Assembly (NCBI RefSeq): GCF_042668085.1
Contig: NZ_JBHVBO010000020.1
Span: 1-42,718 of the forward strand
Direction: 5' to 3'
DNA from: Isoptericola sp042668085
GTDB taxonomy: Bacteria; Actinomycetota; Actinomycetes; Actinomycetales; Cellulomonadaceae
DNA: 42,718 nucleotides
Shown: positions 1 to 7,534 of the stretch, piece after piece
Layout: every line of letters starts with the position of its first letter
Position numbering within the stretch: the stretch's first letter is position 1
Notes under the pieces: generated by a model
What the model was told of the DNA's origin: nothing
Databases searched by the model: none
The model's input: only the letters and a program-made list of their open reading frames with translations
Position numbers and translations under genes: made by a program

Positions 1-126
1 GGCGCGGCCTGTGCCCCGGCCGCGCCGGAACCGCCCTCGTCGCGCGCACCGCACGTCACGGCGGGGCGCGCGACGGTCCGCGCACGTGCGCGCGCCGGCC
101 TCGTCGCGGACGACGCCCGGGGCGGC

Positions 127-1629
127 GTGCTCGGCGAGACGCTCGACCCGTTCGGCGGTCGCACCGTCGACGTGCGGTGGGCGCCAGGAGACGCGGTGCT
201 CCACAGCGGGGCCGGCGCGGCCGCGGCCGCGCGTGAGCCCGGTCGTGGCGGCGGTCGTCCGCTGCTCGCCGTCCTGGACGACGCGGCACCGGGGCCGGAC
301 CTCGCGGGCACGCTGGCGGAGCTGGACGAGGCGGAGCTGGACGACTTCACGATCCTCGAGGTGCTCGCCGCCTGGGAGCGCGTCGCCGCGTGGGCGCAGG
401 CGGGGTCGGCGCGTGTGCTGGCGGAGATGCTGGAGCGCACGCGCGGGTCGTCGCGGCACGAGTTCGTGGTGGACGCCGTCGCGGCCCGGCTCGGGCTGAC
501 CCGGCACGCGGCCGCGCAGCACGTCACGGTCGCGCACGGCACGTCCCGGCTGCCCGAGGTCGCGGACGCGCTCGCCGCGGGCGTCGTCGACCGGCGCAAG
601 GCCGAAGCCCTGATCGAGGCAGGCCGCCTGCCCGACGACGTCCGCCGCGACGTGGTCACCAGCCTGCTGCCCGACGTCGAGCACCTCACCGTGCCGCAGC
701 TACGCGCGCGGCTGCGGCGCGCCGAGATCGAGGCCGACCCGGAGAGCGCCGACGCCCGGCATCGCGCCGCGCGCGCCGAGCGGTTCGTCCGGCTCGAGCC
801 CGTGGACGACGCGATGGCCTCCCTCACCGCCTACCTTCCGGCGGACGACGCCGCCCGCGTGTTCGCCGCGATCGACGACGCCGGGCTCGCGCTGCGCCGC
901 GCGCCGGGCGAGACGCGGCGGCTCGACGAGTGCCGCGCCGACGCCCTCACCGCGCTGGTGACCGGCCGGCTCGTCGCCGGCAGCGGCCCCGCCGAGTCCG
1001 GCCCGACCGCGACCTGCCCGGGCGATGCGGGCGGACCTGCCCCGCGTGGCGGCGGCGGACCGTCGGCGTCGGGCCGGCGCGGGGAGATCCGGGTGACGGT
1101 CGCGGCGTCGACGCTGCTCGGCTCGGACGACCTGCCCGCGATCCTCGCGGGGCACGGGCCCATCCCGGCGGCGATGGCGCGGGCGCTCGCGTCCGACCCG
1201 GACGCCGTCTGGCAGCGTCTCTTCACCGACCCCGAGAGCGGGGTGCTCACGGACCTGACGTCCCGCTCGTACCGGCCGAGCCCAGCGCTGCGTGCGGCCG
1301 TCGTCGCCCGGGACGTCACGTGCACGTTCCCGGGCTGTCGGGTACCCGCCGCGACGTCCGACCTCGACCACGTGGAGCCGTTCGACCCCACGTCGGGCGC
1401 GCCGCAGACGCACGGTGACAACCTCCACGCCCTGTGCCGCACCCACCACCGGGCCAAGACGGTCGGCGGATGGCGGGTCGCGCGGGACCCCGTCGCCGGC
1501 ACCACCACCTGGACCGCACCCAGCGGGCACCGGTTCAGCCGCGACTCCGTCCCGCAGGACCCGCGCGTCGCGGCCGGGCCACGCGCGGACCGGCCCCGCA
1601 GAGACCGGGACGGGCCGCCACCCTTCTGA
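127..1629 (+). CDS. DUF222 / HNH endonuclease signature protein (13E12 repeat family)
   Basis: Protein of about 500 residues. A helical DUF222 region starts near residue 55, after a low-complexity Ala/Gly/Arg stretch. An HNH domain lies near residues 399-450: CTFPGC, then DLDHVEPFDP, then NLHALCRTHHRAKT, giving the Cys pairs and His residues of a zinc-supported HNH fold. The family is abundant in actinobacteria, often in several copies per genome. Nuclease activity is inferred from the motif and the biological role is not established. The reading frame stays open back to base 1, so the GTG at 127 may not be the true start and the gene may begin outside the window. A Gly/Pro-rich linker (about residues 285-320) separates the two parts. 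Confidence 0.85.
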   Translation: MLGETLDPFGGRTVDVRWAPGDAVLHSGAGAAAAAREPGRGGGRPLLAVLDDAAPGPDLAGTLAELDEAELDDFTILEVLAAWERVAAWAQAGSARVLAEMLERTRGSSRHEFVVDAVAARLGLTRHAAAQHVTVAHGTSRLPEVADALAAGVVDRRKAEALIEAGRLPDDVRRDVVTSLLPDVEHLTVPQLRARLRRAEIEADPESADARHRAARAERFVRLEPVDDAMASLTAYLPADDAARVFAAIDDAGLALRRAPGETRRLDECRADALTALVTGRLVAGSGPAESGPTATCPGDAGGPAPRGGGGPSASGRRGEIRVTVAASTLLGSDDLPAILAGHGPIPAAMARALASDPDAVWQRLFTDPESGVLTDLTSRSYRPSPALRAAVVARDVTCTFPGCRVPAATSDLDHVEPFDPTSGAPQTHGDNLHALCRTHHRAKTVGGWRVARDPVAGTTTWTAPSGHRFSRDSVPQDPRVAAGPRADRPRRDRDGPPPF

Positions 1630-1739
1630 GCGCCGCTCGTCGAGCGCGCGTCTCGCCTCCGCCCGGGCGCACCGTGCTGTTCGACACCTGTGCACGGGGG
1701 GTTCATCGTCCGGGCGATCGGGCGTTCGCTGGACCCGCC

Positions 1740-1745
1740 TACGTT
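1740..1745 (+). promoter_or_regulatory. -10 hexamer TACGTT for a probably leaderless mRNA
   Basis: TACGTT ends 7 nt before the ATG at 1753, so transcription should start at or next to the start codon. GTTC motifs at 1701 and 1724 lie upstream. No convincing -35 is visible. Confidence 0.5.
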
Positions 1746-1752
1746 CCGGGTC

Positions 1753-3009
1753 ATGACCGAGAACCGGAACGAGCACGTCGACGTGCCGAGCCCCGCCGAG
1801 CAGAACAGCACCGACCACAGCAGCGACCACGGCAGCGCTGAGCCGGGCGGGCTGGGCCGCCGCACGTTCATGACCCTGACGGGGCTGGGCGCGGCGGGGA
1901 CCGCCGTCGCGGCGGCGCCGTCGGCCGCGGCGGCGCAGGCGTCGCACGGAGCGCGGCGCGCGCCGCGCCTGCGCTTCCGCAAGGACGGCACGTACACGAT
2001 CGTGCAGTTCAACGACACGCAGGACGACGAGAAGATCGACCGCCGCACGCTGGAGCTCATGCGCGCGGTGCTGGACGACGAGCGCCCGGACCTGGTCATC
2101 CTCAACGGCGACAACATCACGGGCGGCTGCGACACCCCGCTCGAGATGCGGCAGGCGATGAACAACGTCGCGCAGCCGATGGAGGAGCGGCAGATCCCCT
2201 GGGCGATCACGTTCGGCAACCACGACGAGGACTCGACGCCCAGCAGCGGGGTGGACGAGGCGCAGATGCTCGCGTTCTACCGCTCGTACCGCTACAACGT
2301 GAACGGCCCGACGGCGCGTGGCGTCACCGGCCAGGGCAACTCACACCTGCTGATCGACGGCACGAACGGGCGGCCGGCGTTCAACGTCTGGCTGCTCGAC
2401 TCGGGTCGGTACGCGCCGGGCACGATCGACGGGCAGGACCTCACCGGCTATCCCACGTGGGACTGGGTGCGGATGGACCAGGTGGACTGGTACTACCGCA
2501 CCTCCGTCGAGCTGGAGCGGCGCCACCGCCGCGCGATCCCGTCGCTGATGTTCATCCACATCCCGCTGTGGGAGTACCGGTTCATGTGGTTCGGCTCGGT
2601 CGACGGCCGCACGGCCGCGGACCACGAGCGCGGTGTCGCGCGCCACCAGATCGTGGGGGAGCGCAACGAGGAGGAGTGCCCCGGCCCGTTCAACTCGGGG
2701 CTGTTCTCGGCGGTCCAGCACCGCGGCGACGTGAAGGGCATCTTCTGCGGCCACGACCACGTCAACACGTACTCCGGCAACTACTACGGCGTGCTGCTGG
2801 GCTACGCCGGCAACACGGGCTTCGGCACGTACGGGCTGAGCGGCGCGGAGCGCAACCGGCTGCGCGGGGCCCGCGTGTACCGGCTCGACGAGTCGGCGGA
2901 CGGCGTGCTCGTCGACACGACGATGCGCTTCGCGTCCGAGTTCGGCATCGACCTCACGGCCGACGACCAGTGGATGGAGCCGCTGCCGCTGCCGAAGGGC
3001 AGGGCCTGA
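1753..3009 (+). CDS. Tat-exported calcineurin-like metallophosphoesterase
   Basis: 418 residues. The N-terminal region has a twin-arginine motif (GRRTFM, Arg36-Arg37), an Ala/Gly hydrophobic stretch and an Ala-rich cleavage region, so export by the Tat pathway is expected. The metal-ligand motifs of calcineurin-like phosphoesterases appear in order: NDTQ (Asp88, Gln90), GDN, GNHDED, a His in FIHIPL, and CGHDHVN. The closest type is the group of secreted phosphatases related to purple acid phosphatase/Icc-like proteins. Substrate is unknown. A GTG at 1690 would give a longer frame, but it places extra sequence before the Tat signal and lies upstream of the -10 hexamer, so the ATG at 1753 is preferred. 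It is convergent with the PH-domain gene, 21 bp apart. Confidence 0.88.
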   Translation: MTENRNEHVDVPSPAEQNSTDHSSDHGSAEPGGLGRRTFMTLTGLGAAGTAVAAAPSAAAAQASHGARRAPRLRFRKDGTYTIVQFNDTQDDEKIDRRTLELMRAVLDDERPDLVILNGDNITGGCDTPLEMRQAMNNVAQPMEERQIPWAITFGNHDEDSTPSSGVDEAQMLAFYRSYRYNVNGPTARGVTGQGNSHLLIDGTNGRPAFNVWLLDSGRYAPGTIDGQDLTGYPTWDWVRMDQVDWYYRTSVELERRHRRAIPSLMFIHIPLWEYRFMWFGSVDGRTAADHERGVARHQIVGERNEEECPGPFNSGLFSAVQHRGDVKGIFCGHDHVNTYSGNYYGVLLGYAGNTGFGTYGLSGAERNRLRGARVYRLDESADGVLVDTTMRFASEFGIDLTADDQWMEPLPLPKGRA

Positions 3010-3030
3010 CCGACGTCGAGCAGGGGCGGC

Positions 3031-3564
3031 TCAGCGACGACGTCCCCGCGGCGGCTCGGTCGGCGGCCACTCGCCGTCGTCCGAGCCGTCGTCGGCGCCG
3101 TGCAGCAGCTCCTGCAGCTGCACCTGCACCCGCTCGACGCGCGGGACGTCGCGCAGCACCATGCCCGCCTTCTCGGTGGCGTCGGAGACCTGCAGGGTGC
3201 CGCAGCCGAGCAGCCGGTCCAGGAGGTCCTTCTCGAGCGCGACGTCGTTGATGCGATAGAGCGGGATGTCCCGGCCCACGCGGGTGACGATGCCGGAGCG
3301 CATCGCGATGCGCTTGGTGGTGACCGTCCAGGACGTGGTGCGCCACTTCAGCCACGGCACGAGCACCCACACGACGGCGACGACGAGCAGCAGGCCGAGC
3401 ACGATCCAGCGGACCACGTCGTCCATCGTGACGACGAACGAGAACGCGGCGCCGACGAGCAGCACGAGCAGGAGCAGGAAGGGCCACACCACGGCCTTCG
3501 CGTGCTCGTGCAGCTCCATGACCACGCGCTCGCCGTCGATGAGGTCGTCGTCGTTCAGCGCCAT
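3031..3564 (-). CDS. Membrane PH-domain protein (bPH2 / DUF304 type)
   Basis: 177 residues. A short hydrophilic N-terminus is followed by two transmembrane segments (about residues 27-46 and 51-72) and a bacterial pleckstrin-homology domain: W-T-V-T-T-K-R-I, then SGIVTRVGRDIPLYRINDV, then GCGTLQVSDA. The C-terminal tail is acidic then Arg/Pro-rich. Proteins of this YdbS/DUF304 type sit at the membrane; their ligand is unknown. Two in-frame ATGs exist, at 3573 and 3564. The first overlaps a -10-like hexamer (CACGAT), so the second is chosen. The histidine phosphatase gene lies upstream on the same strand, 44 bp away, but each gene has its own -10-like hexamer. Confidence 0.85.
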   Translation of the reverse strand: MALNDDDLIDGERVVMELHEHAKAVVWPFLLLLVLLVGAAFSFVVTMDDVVRWIVLGLLLVVAVVWVLVPWLKWRTTSWTVTTKRIAMRSGIVTRVGRDIPLYRINDVALEKDLLDRLLGCGTLQVSDATEKAGMVLRDVPRVERVQVQLQELLHGADDGSDDGEWPPTEPPRGRRR

Positions 3565-3571
3565 GGCGCAC

Positions 3572-3577
3572 ATCGTG
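3572..3577 (-). promoter_or_regulatory. -10 hexamer CACGAT that decides the start of the PH-domain gene
   Basis: On the minus strand CACGAT is followed by 7 nt and the ATG at 3564. The other candidate ATG (3573) uses the last two bases of the hexamer, so a transcript from this promoter would not contain it. Confidence 0.5.
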
Positions 3578-3608
3578 CCAGACGCCGGTCGGCGCGCGAC
3601 GCCGCTGC

Positions 3609-4247
3609 TCAGACGTGCGGCGGCAGGTTCCAGCCCTCGATGGTGCGCAGGTCGTGGCCGTACCCGAGCTGGCAGATCGCGGCCGTCCCCAGCTCGAGCC
3701 GGGACCCGAACCGCGGGTCGATGCCGAGCCAGGCGGTCGCCAGCACGCGCAGCAGGTGGCCGTGCGCCACGGCGAGCACGTTCCCGCCGTCCTGCAGGGT
3801 GGCGTCGGCGCGCTCCACGAAGCGCCGGGCGCGGGCCGCGACGTCCTCCAGGAGCTCGCCGGGCCGCCCGTCGCCGTGCTCGGGGTCGGGCGGCAGCACG
3901 CGCACGCCGTCGTCGAAGATCTGGAACTCGCGGCCGAGGAGGGCGCCGACGTCCGCGCTGCTGCGCCCGTCCACGGGCCCGTAGTCCCACTCGGCGAGGT
4001 CGGGGTCCACGACGGCGTCCGGGTGGCCCGCCAGCGCGGCCGTGCGCCGGGCGCGCTCGAGCGGCGACGAGTAGACGGCGGAGAACTCGATGTCCGCCAC
4101 CGCCCGTCCCGCGGTCCGGGCCTGCTCCTCGCCGGCCGGGGTGAGCGGGATGTCGGTGCGGCCGGTGTGCTGGCCGCTCACGCTCCACTCCGTCTCGCCG
4201 TGGCGCAGGAGCACGAGCTGGGGGTCCTTGCTCGGCACGAGAGGCAT
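3609..4247 (-). CDS. Histidine phosphatase family protein (phosphoglycerate-mutase-like)
   Basis: 212 residues, a normal single-domain length for the family. The catalytic RHGETEW motif (Arg15, His16, Glu18) is followed by SSPLERARRTA with a phosphate-binding Arg. The EWDYGPVDG segment follows, and the second catalytic His lies in AVAHGHLLRVLA. The phosphohistidine intermediate is formed on His16 by family rule. The substrate cannot be read from sequence: actinobacterial members include acid phosphatases, glucosyl-3-phosphoglycerate phosphatases and cobalamin-pathway phosphatases. There is no signal peptide, so it is cytoplasmic. It is divergent from the NfeD-flotillin unit. Confidence 0.88.
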   Translation of the reverse strand: MPLVPSKDPQLVLLRHGETEWSVSGQHTGRTDIPLTPAGEEQARTAGRAVADIEFSAVYSSPLERARRTAALAGHPDAVVDPDLAEWDYGPVDGRSSADVGALLGREFQIFDDGVRVLPPDPEHGDGRPGELLEDVAARARRFVERADATLQDGGNVLAVAHGHLLRVLATAWLGIDPRFGSRLELGTAAICQLGYGHDLRTIEGWNLPPHV

Positions 4248-4253
4248 GCTCCG

Positions 4254-4259
4254 AGCATC
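4254..4259 (-). promoter_or_regulatory. -10 hexamer GATGCT upstream of the histidine phosphatase
   Basis: GATGCT is followed by 6 nt and then the ATG at 4247. The GGAG within those 6 nt is only 1 nt from the ATG, too close to act as a ribosome site. Confidence 0.4.
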
Positions 4260-4351
4260 ACGCAGACCTGCGGCGACGGCACCCCGACGGCCCTCCGACG
4301 GCCTGCGGTCGGCACTGTGGACGGCGCGCCCAGGAAGCGTCCAGAGTTCGC

Positions 4352-4357
4352 TAGGGT
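4352..4357 (+). promoter_or_regulatory. Possible -10 element TAGGGT of the NfeD-flotillin unit
   Basis: A TAnnnT hexamer 56 nt upstream of the GTG at 4414, in the divergent region 4248-4413. The -35 region is not recognisable. Confidence 0.3.
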
Positions 4358-4413
4358 GTCGACGCCGTCACAGGACCGTCACATCTTCATCACCTGCCTC
4401 GGGGAGGCCGCGC

Positions 4414-4887
4414 GTGCTCGTCTTCGTTCTCATCGGCGCCGCAGGGATGGTCCTGCTGCTCGTGTCGCTCCTCGTCGGCGAGCTGGTCGACCTCGGCGAC
4501 GGGGCGCTGTCGGGCACGTCGCTCGGGGTCGGCGCGGTCGTCTTCGGCGCCGTGGGCACGATCGTCGTCGCCAACGACCTCGCGACGTGGATCGCGTACG
4601 CCGCCTCCGCGGTGGTCGGCCTCCTGGCCGTCGTCCTGGCGCAGGTGCTGGTCCGTCGGCTCGCGTCGAGCGACGACGGCGTCGCCGTCTCGCTCGTGGG
4701 CGCGCACGGCACCGCGACGACGGACGTGACGGCGACCTCGGGCGAGGTCTCCCTCGACGTCCCGAGCGAGCTCGAGCGCCGCCTGGCCCGCTCCGACGAG
4801 CCCATCGCGGCCGGGTCCCGCGTCGTGGTGCTCGAGCACTCCGGCTCCACCGTGCGCGTCGGGGTCCCCGGCCCGCAGGCCCGCTGA
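4414..4887 (+). CDS. NfeD-like membrane protein
   Basis: 157 residues. Hydrophobic segments cover about residues 1-25 and 30-75, forming two to four membrane spans. A C-terminal domain of about 60 residues has the pattern of the NfeD OB fold (G-T-A-T-T-D-V, then I-A-A-G-S-R-V-V-V-L-E, then S-T-V-R-V-G-V). It lacks the N-terminal ClpP-like protease domain of full-length NfeD, so it is the short type that pairs with flotillins/stomatins. The GTG start has a good ribosome site (GGGGAGG at 4401-4407, 6 nt away). The flotillin gene follows after 42 bp in the same direction, the expected partner. The role is inferred to be assembly or stability of membrane microdomains. Confidence 0.85.
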   Translation: MLVFVLIGAAGMVLLLVSLLVGELVDLGDGALSGTSLGVGAVVFGAVGTIVVANDLATWIAYAASAVVGLLAVVLAQVLVRRLASSDDGVAVSLVGAHGTATTDVTATSGEVSLDVPSELERRLARSDEPIAAGSRVVVLEHSGSTVRVGVPGPQAR

Positions 4888-4902
4888 CCTCTCCCCACGA
4901 CC

Positions 4903-4929
4903 GGAAGGAGACGCGCTCCGGCGCGCACC
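4903..4929 (+). promoter_or_regulatory. Shine-Dalgarno site with an intervening UNCG-loop hairpin before the flotillin start
   Basis: GGAAGGAG (4903-4910) is 19 nt from the ATG at 4930, too far for normal use, and no in-frame start lies nearer. Between them CGCGC (4912-4916), loop TCCG, GCGCG (4921-4925) can form a 5-bp stem closed by C-G over a UNCG tetraloop. Folding leaves about 5 unpaired nucleotides between the ribosome site and ATG. Confidence 0.5.
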
Positions 4930-6420
4930 ATGTTCGACTCGACCGACAGCAACTTCATCACCACGATCGCGGTGCTCGCGCTCGTGGTGGCGTTCCTCGC
5001 GGTGGGCATCTTTGTCGCCCAGCGCATCCGCCGGGTCCCGCCGAACCAGGCCCTCGTCATCGTCGGCCGCGGGGCCGGCAAGAAGGAGTCCGCCGCCCAG
5101 AGCCAGCGCGTCGTCATCGGCGGTCGCACGTTCGTCTGGCCGATCCTCCAGCAGGGCTTCGCGATCTCGCTCGAGCAGCGGCAGATCGGCATCACCGTCG
5201 AGGGCGTCGACAAGAACCGCATCAAGATCGCGATCAAGGCGTCGATCAACTTCAAGGTGCGGGGCGACGACGAGGGCGTGCGGCGCGCGGCGCAGCGCTT
5301 CCTGTCCCAGCAGGAGATGCTCACCGAGATCATCAAGGAGTCCCTCGAGGGCTCGCTGCGCTCCATCGTCGGCGACATGACGATCGAGCAGATCATCTCC
5401 GACCGCAAGGGCCTGTCCGACCGCGTCGTCCAGTCGACCAAGACGGACCTCGCCGAGCAGGGCCTGCAGGTGGACCTGCTCAACATCTCCGACATTTCGA
5501 CGCCCGGGTCGGACTACCTCGCGAACCTCGGCCGCGCGGAGGGCGCCCGCGCCCTGCAGGTCGCGGAGGTCTCCGAGGCGGAGGCCCGCCGGGTGTCCGA
5601 GTTCGCCGTCATCGAGGCGGCCGAGCAGATCGCCGAGCGGCAGAAGGCGCTCGACCTCAAGAAGGCCGCCATCAAGGCCGACACCGACCGTGCGAACGCC
5701 GAGGCCGAGGCGGCGGGGCAGCTCGCCCGCGCCGAGCAGGACCGGCTGGTCGCGCAGCAGGAGCGCGAGGCGCTGGCCGAGCAGGCTCGCGTGACGCAGG
5801 AGCGTCTCGACATCGAGGTCCGCAAGCCGGCCGAGGCCAAGGCGTACGCCGAGGTCCAGGAGGCCACGGCCCGTCGTGACGCGGCGAACGCCGCCACCGA
5901 GGCCGACGCGTTCAAGCGCACCACGATCGCCGAGGCGAACAAGACGGCCGCCATCCAGGACGCCGAGGCGTCCGCCGCGGCCGTGCGCCGTGCCGGCGAG
6001 GCCGAGCGCGACCGGCAGATCGCCCTCGCCGCGGGCATCAAGGCCGAGGGTGAGGCGAAGGCGTTCGCCGTCGAGGCCGAGGGCCGCGCCGAGGCCGTCG
6101 CCACGGACGCCAAGGCCGAGGCGCTGAAGAAGTACGGCGAGGCCGCGCTCGTGCAGGAGCTCATCGAGCGCCTGCCCGAGATCGTCCGCGCCGCGGCCGA
6201 GCCGATCGGGTCGATCCAGGGCATGACCGTCGTCTCCACCGACGGCGCGTCGTCGGTGACCAAGACGGTCGCGTCCGTGCTCGGTGAGGGCCAGGGCGTC
6301 GTCAAGCAGCTCACGGGCGTGGACATCCACCAGCTCATCGCGGGCATCGCCGGCGGGCAGCTGCCGACGTCCGACGGCGAGGCCAAGGCCGCACCGGCCG
6401 GGACCGCGCCGCTCAACTGA
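4930..6420 (+). CDS. Flotillin / SPFH-domain scaffold protein
   Basis: 496 residues, typical for bacterial flotillins. One N-terminal membrane anchor (about residues 9-29) is followed by the SPFH/PHB domain (about 35-200; RVPPNQALVIVGRGAGKKE, then GVDKNRIKIAIKASINFKV). A long Ala/Glu-rich coiled coil (about 205-420) follows, with repeated EAxA/KAEAEA-type segments, and then a Gly-rich tail. Flotillins form large membrane assemblies that organise functional microdomains, and the NfeD-like protein upstream is the usual partner. The start is fixed by the absence of other start codons, although the ribosome site is 19 nt away with a hairpin between. A strong inverted repeat follows the stop. Confidence 0.93.
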   Translation: MFDSTDSNFITTIAVLALVVAFLAVGIFVAQRIRRVPPNQALVIVGRGAGKKESAAQSQRVVIGGRTFVWPILQQGFAISLEQRQIGITVEGVDKNRIKIAIKASINFKVRGDDEGVRRAAQRFLSQQEMLTEIIKESLEGSLRSIVGDMTIEQIISDRKGLSDRVVQSTKTDLAEQGLQVDLLNISDISTPGSDYLANLGRAEGARALQVAEVSEAEARRVSEFAVIEAAEQIAERQKALDLKKAAIKADTDRANAEAEAAGQLARAEQDRLVAQQEREALAEQARVTQERLDIEVRKPAEAKAYAEVQEATARRDAANAATEADAFKRTTIAEANKTAAIQDAEASAAAVRRAGEAERDRQIALAAGIKAEGEAKAFAVEAEGRAEAVATDAKAEALKKYGEAALVQELIERLPEIVRAAAEPIGSIQGMTVVSTDGASSVTKTVASVLGEGQGVVKQLTGVDIHQLIAGIAGGQLPTSDGEAKAAPAGTAPLN

Positions 6421-6442
6421 CCGGACCTCGACCGGGTCTGCG

Positions 6443-6497
6443 ACGCACGACACGCCCCGCCGCGGGAATCGCCTCTTGCGGCGGGGCGTTCGTGCGT
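6443..6497 (+). terminator. Large inverted repeat after the flotillin gene, abutting the next start
   Basis: Left arm 6443-6463 and right arm 6478-6497 pair over 20 bp with one bulged C (6451). The loop is 14 nt. There is no T-tract, as is common in actinobacteria. It begins 23 nt after the flotillin stop and ends 2 nt before the GTG at 6500. Confidence 0.65.
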
Positions 6498-6499
6498 AC

Positions 6500-7171
6500 G
6501 TGACCGCTATCGAGAACGCCCCCCTCAAGGTCGACGTCTGGTCGGACGTCGCGTGCCCCTGGTGCTACATCGGCAAGCGCCGCTTCGAGTCCGCGCTGCA
6601 GCGGATGGCGGAGCGCGACGGCGCCGCCCCCGAGGTGGAGGTCGAGTACCACTCGTTCGAGCTCTCGCCCGACACCCCCGTCGACTTCGAGGGCACGGCC
6701 ACGGAGTTCCTCGCCGACCACAAGGGCATCCCGCTGGAGACCGCCCAGCAGATGCAGGACCAGGTGACGGAGCTCGCGGCCGCCGAGGGGCTCACCTACC
6801 GGATGGACCGGGTGCGGCACACCAAGACCCTCAAGGCGCACGAGCTGCTGCACCTCGCCAAGGCGTTCGGCAAGCAGGACGAGATGAAGGAGCGCCTGCT
6901 GCGCGCGTACTTCACCGAGGGTGAGCACGTGGGGCACGTCGAGGACCTCGCGGACCTGGCGGCGGAGGTCGGCCTGGAGCGCGAGGCCGTCGTCGTCGCG
7001 CTGAACGCCGGCACCTATGCCGAGGCCGTCGCGGACGACATCGCCCGCGCGCGGGCGTACGGCATCAACGGCGTCCCGTTCTTCGTGCTCGGCGGCCGCT
7101 ACGGCGTGTCCGGCGCGCAGGACCCCGACGTCTTCGTCCAGGTGCTCGACCAGGTCCTCGCCGAGGCCTGA
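6500..7171 (+). CDS. DsbA-family oxidoreductase (FrnE-like)
   Basis: 223 residues. A thioredoxin fold with active site CPWC at Cys19 and Cys22 (DVWSDVACPWCYIGKRRFE), a central helical insertion, and a C-terminal cis-Pro region (NGVPFFVLGGRYGVSGAQ). There is no signal peptide, so it belongs to the cytoplasmic FrnE-like branch (thiol-disulfide exchange or isomerisation, linked to stress or polyketide tailoring in relatives) rather than exported DsbA. Start: the GTG at 6500 places the motif at the family's usual distance from the N-terminus. The preceding 20 bp are the right arm of a hairpin, so no free ribosome site exists and initiation is unusual. Confidence 0.88.
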   Translation: MTAIENAPLKVDVWSDVACPWCYIGKRRFESALQRMAERDGAAPEVEVEYHSFELSPDTPVDFEGTATEFLADHKGIPLETAQQMQDQVTELAAAEGLTYRMDRVRHTKTLKAHELLHLAKAFGKQDEMKERLLRAYFTEGEHVGHVEDLADLAAEVGLEREAVVVALNAGTYAEAVADDIARARAYGINGVPFFVLGGRYGVSGAQDPDVFVQVLDQVLAEA

Positions 7172-7185
7172 GCGGGCGAGCGAGG

Positions 7186-7221
7186 CGCATCTCACACCGC
7201 CAGGCCTGGCTGTGAGACGCG
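7186..7221. promoter_or_regulatory. Extended palindrome between the FrnE-like gene and the small Cys-tailed gene
   Basis: Arms CGCATCTCACA (7186-7196) and TGTGAGACGCG (7211-7221) pair with one mismatch and enclose a perfect 12-bp palindrome GCCAGGCCTGGC (7199-7210). It lies 14 nt after one stop and about 100 nt before the next start. It could be the upstream gene's terminator or an operator for the downstream one; the CTCACA/TGTGAG dyad suits a dimeric regulator. Confidence 0.5.
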
Positions 7222-7324
7222 GTATCACCGAGAATCGAGGCCAGCCCGCACCGTCGCGGGCGCCGCGGTCTCGGGCCGACCACGCCCGGTCGCACCGCGG
7301 CCGTGGGTCCCTTGGAGGAGAAAC

Positions 7325-7504
7325 ATGAACGACGCCACCGAGAGCTCGTACCGCTCGATCGCCAACCCGCGCCGCACCACGCTGATGACCGTCAGCGCGG
7401 CCGAGGCGGCGGCGCCCCACCACGGCGCGGACGAACGCCCGCTGCAGCTGCTGGGCGACGACGGCGCCGTCTGCGTGGACGGCGTGTGCAGCCTGCCCGA
7501 GTGA
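7325..7504 (+). CDS. Small 59-residue protein with C-terminal C-x4-C tail, unknown function
   Basis: 59 residues: a Ser/Arg-rich N-terminal half (SYRSIANPRRTTLM), an Ala-rich middle, and the C-terminal end CVDGVCSLPE with Cys50 and Cys55. No membrane span or signal peptide. A good ribosome site (GGAGGAG at 7314-7320) precedes the ATG. Codon third positions are nearly all G or C, as in neighbouring genes, which supports coding. The C-x-D-G-x-C ending, just before the C-terminus, recalls short redox proteins and the tails of some modified-peptide precursors such as mycofactocin MftA, but no modifying enzyme is nearby. It follows the FrnE-like gene and is convergent with the glycosylase gene (30 bp). 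Confidence 0.7.
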   Translation: MNDATESSYRSIANPRRTTLMTVSAAEAAAPHHGADERPLQLLGDDGAVCVDGVCSLPE

Positions 7505-7534
7505 CGGCCTCGGCCGGATGACGCGGCGAGCGGG

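Noticed and set aside
127..1629. Homing endonuclease or mobile intron, from the HNH motif
   Set aside because: DUF222-HNH proteins are free-standing actinobacterial genes; no intron or intein boundary is visible.
1634..1646. CGCTCG-T-CGAGCG dyad after the HNH gene as terminator
   Set aside because: With a realistic loop only 4 pairs remain, too weak to call.
4390..6528. 712-codon open frame opposite the NfeD-flotillin genes
   Set aside because: Composition is a reverse reading of Ala/Glu codons; the forward genes have clear domains and order.
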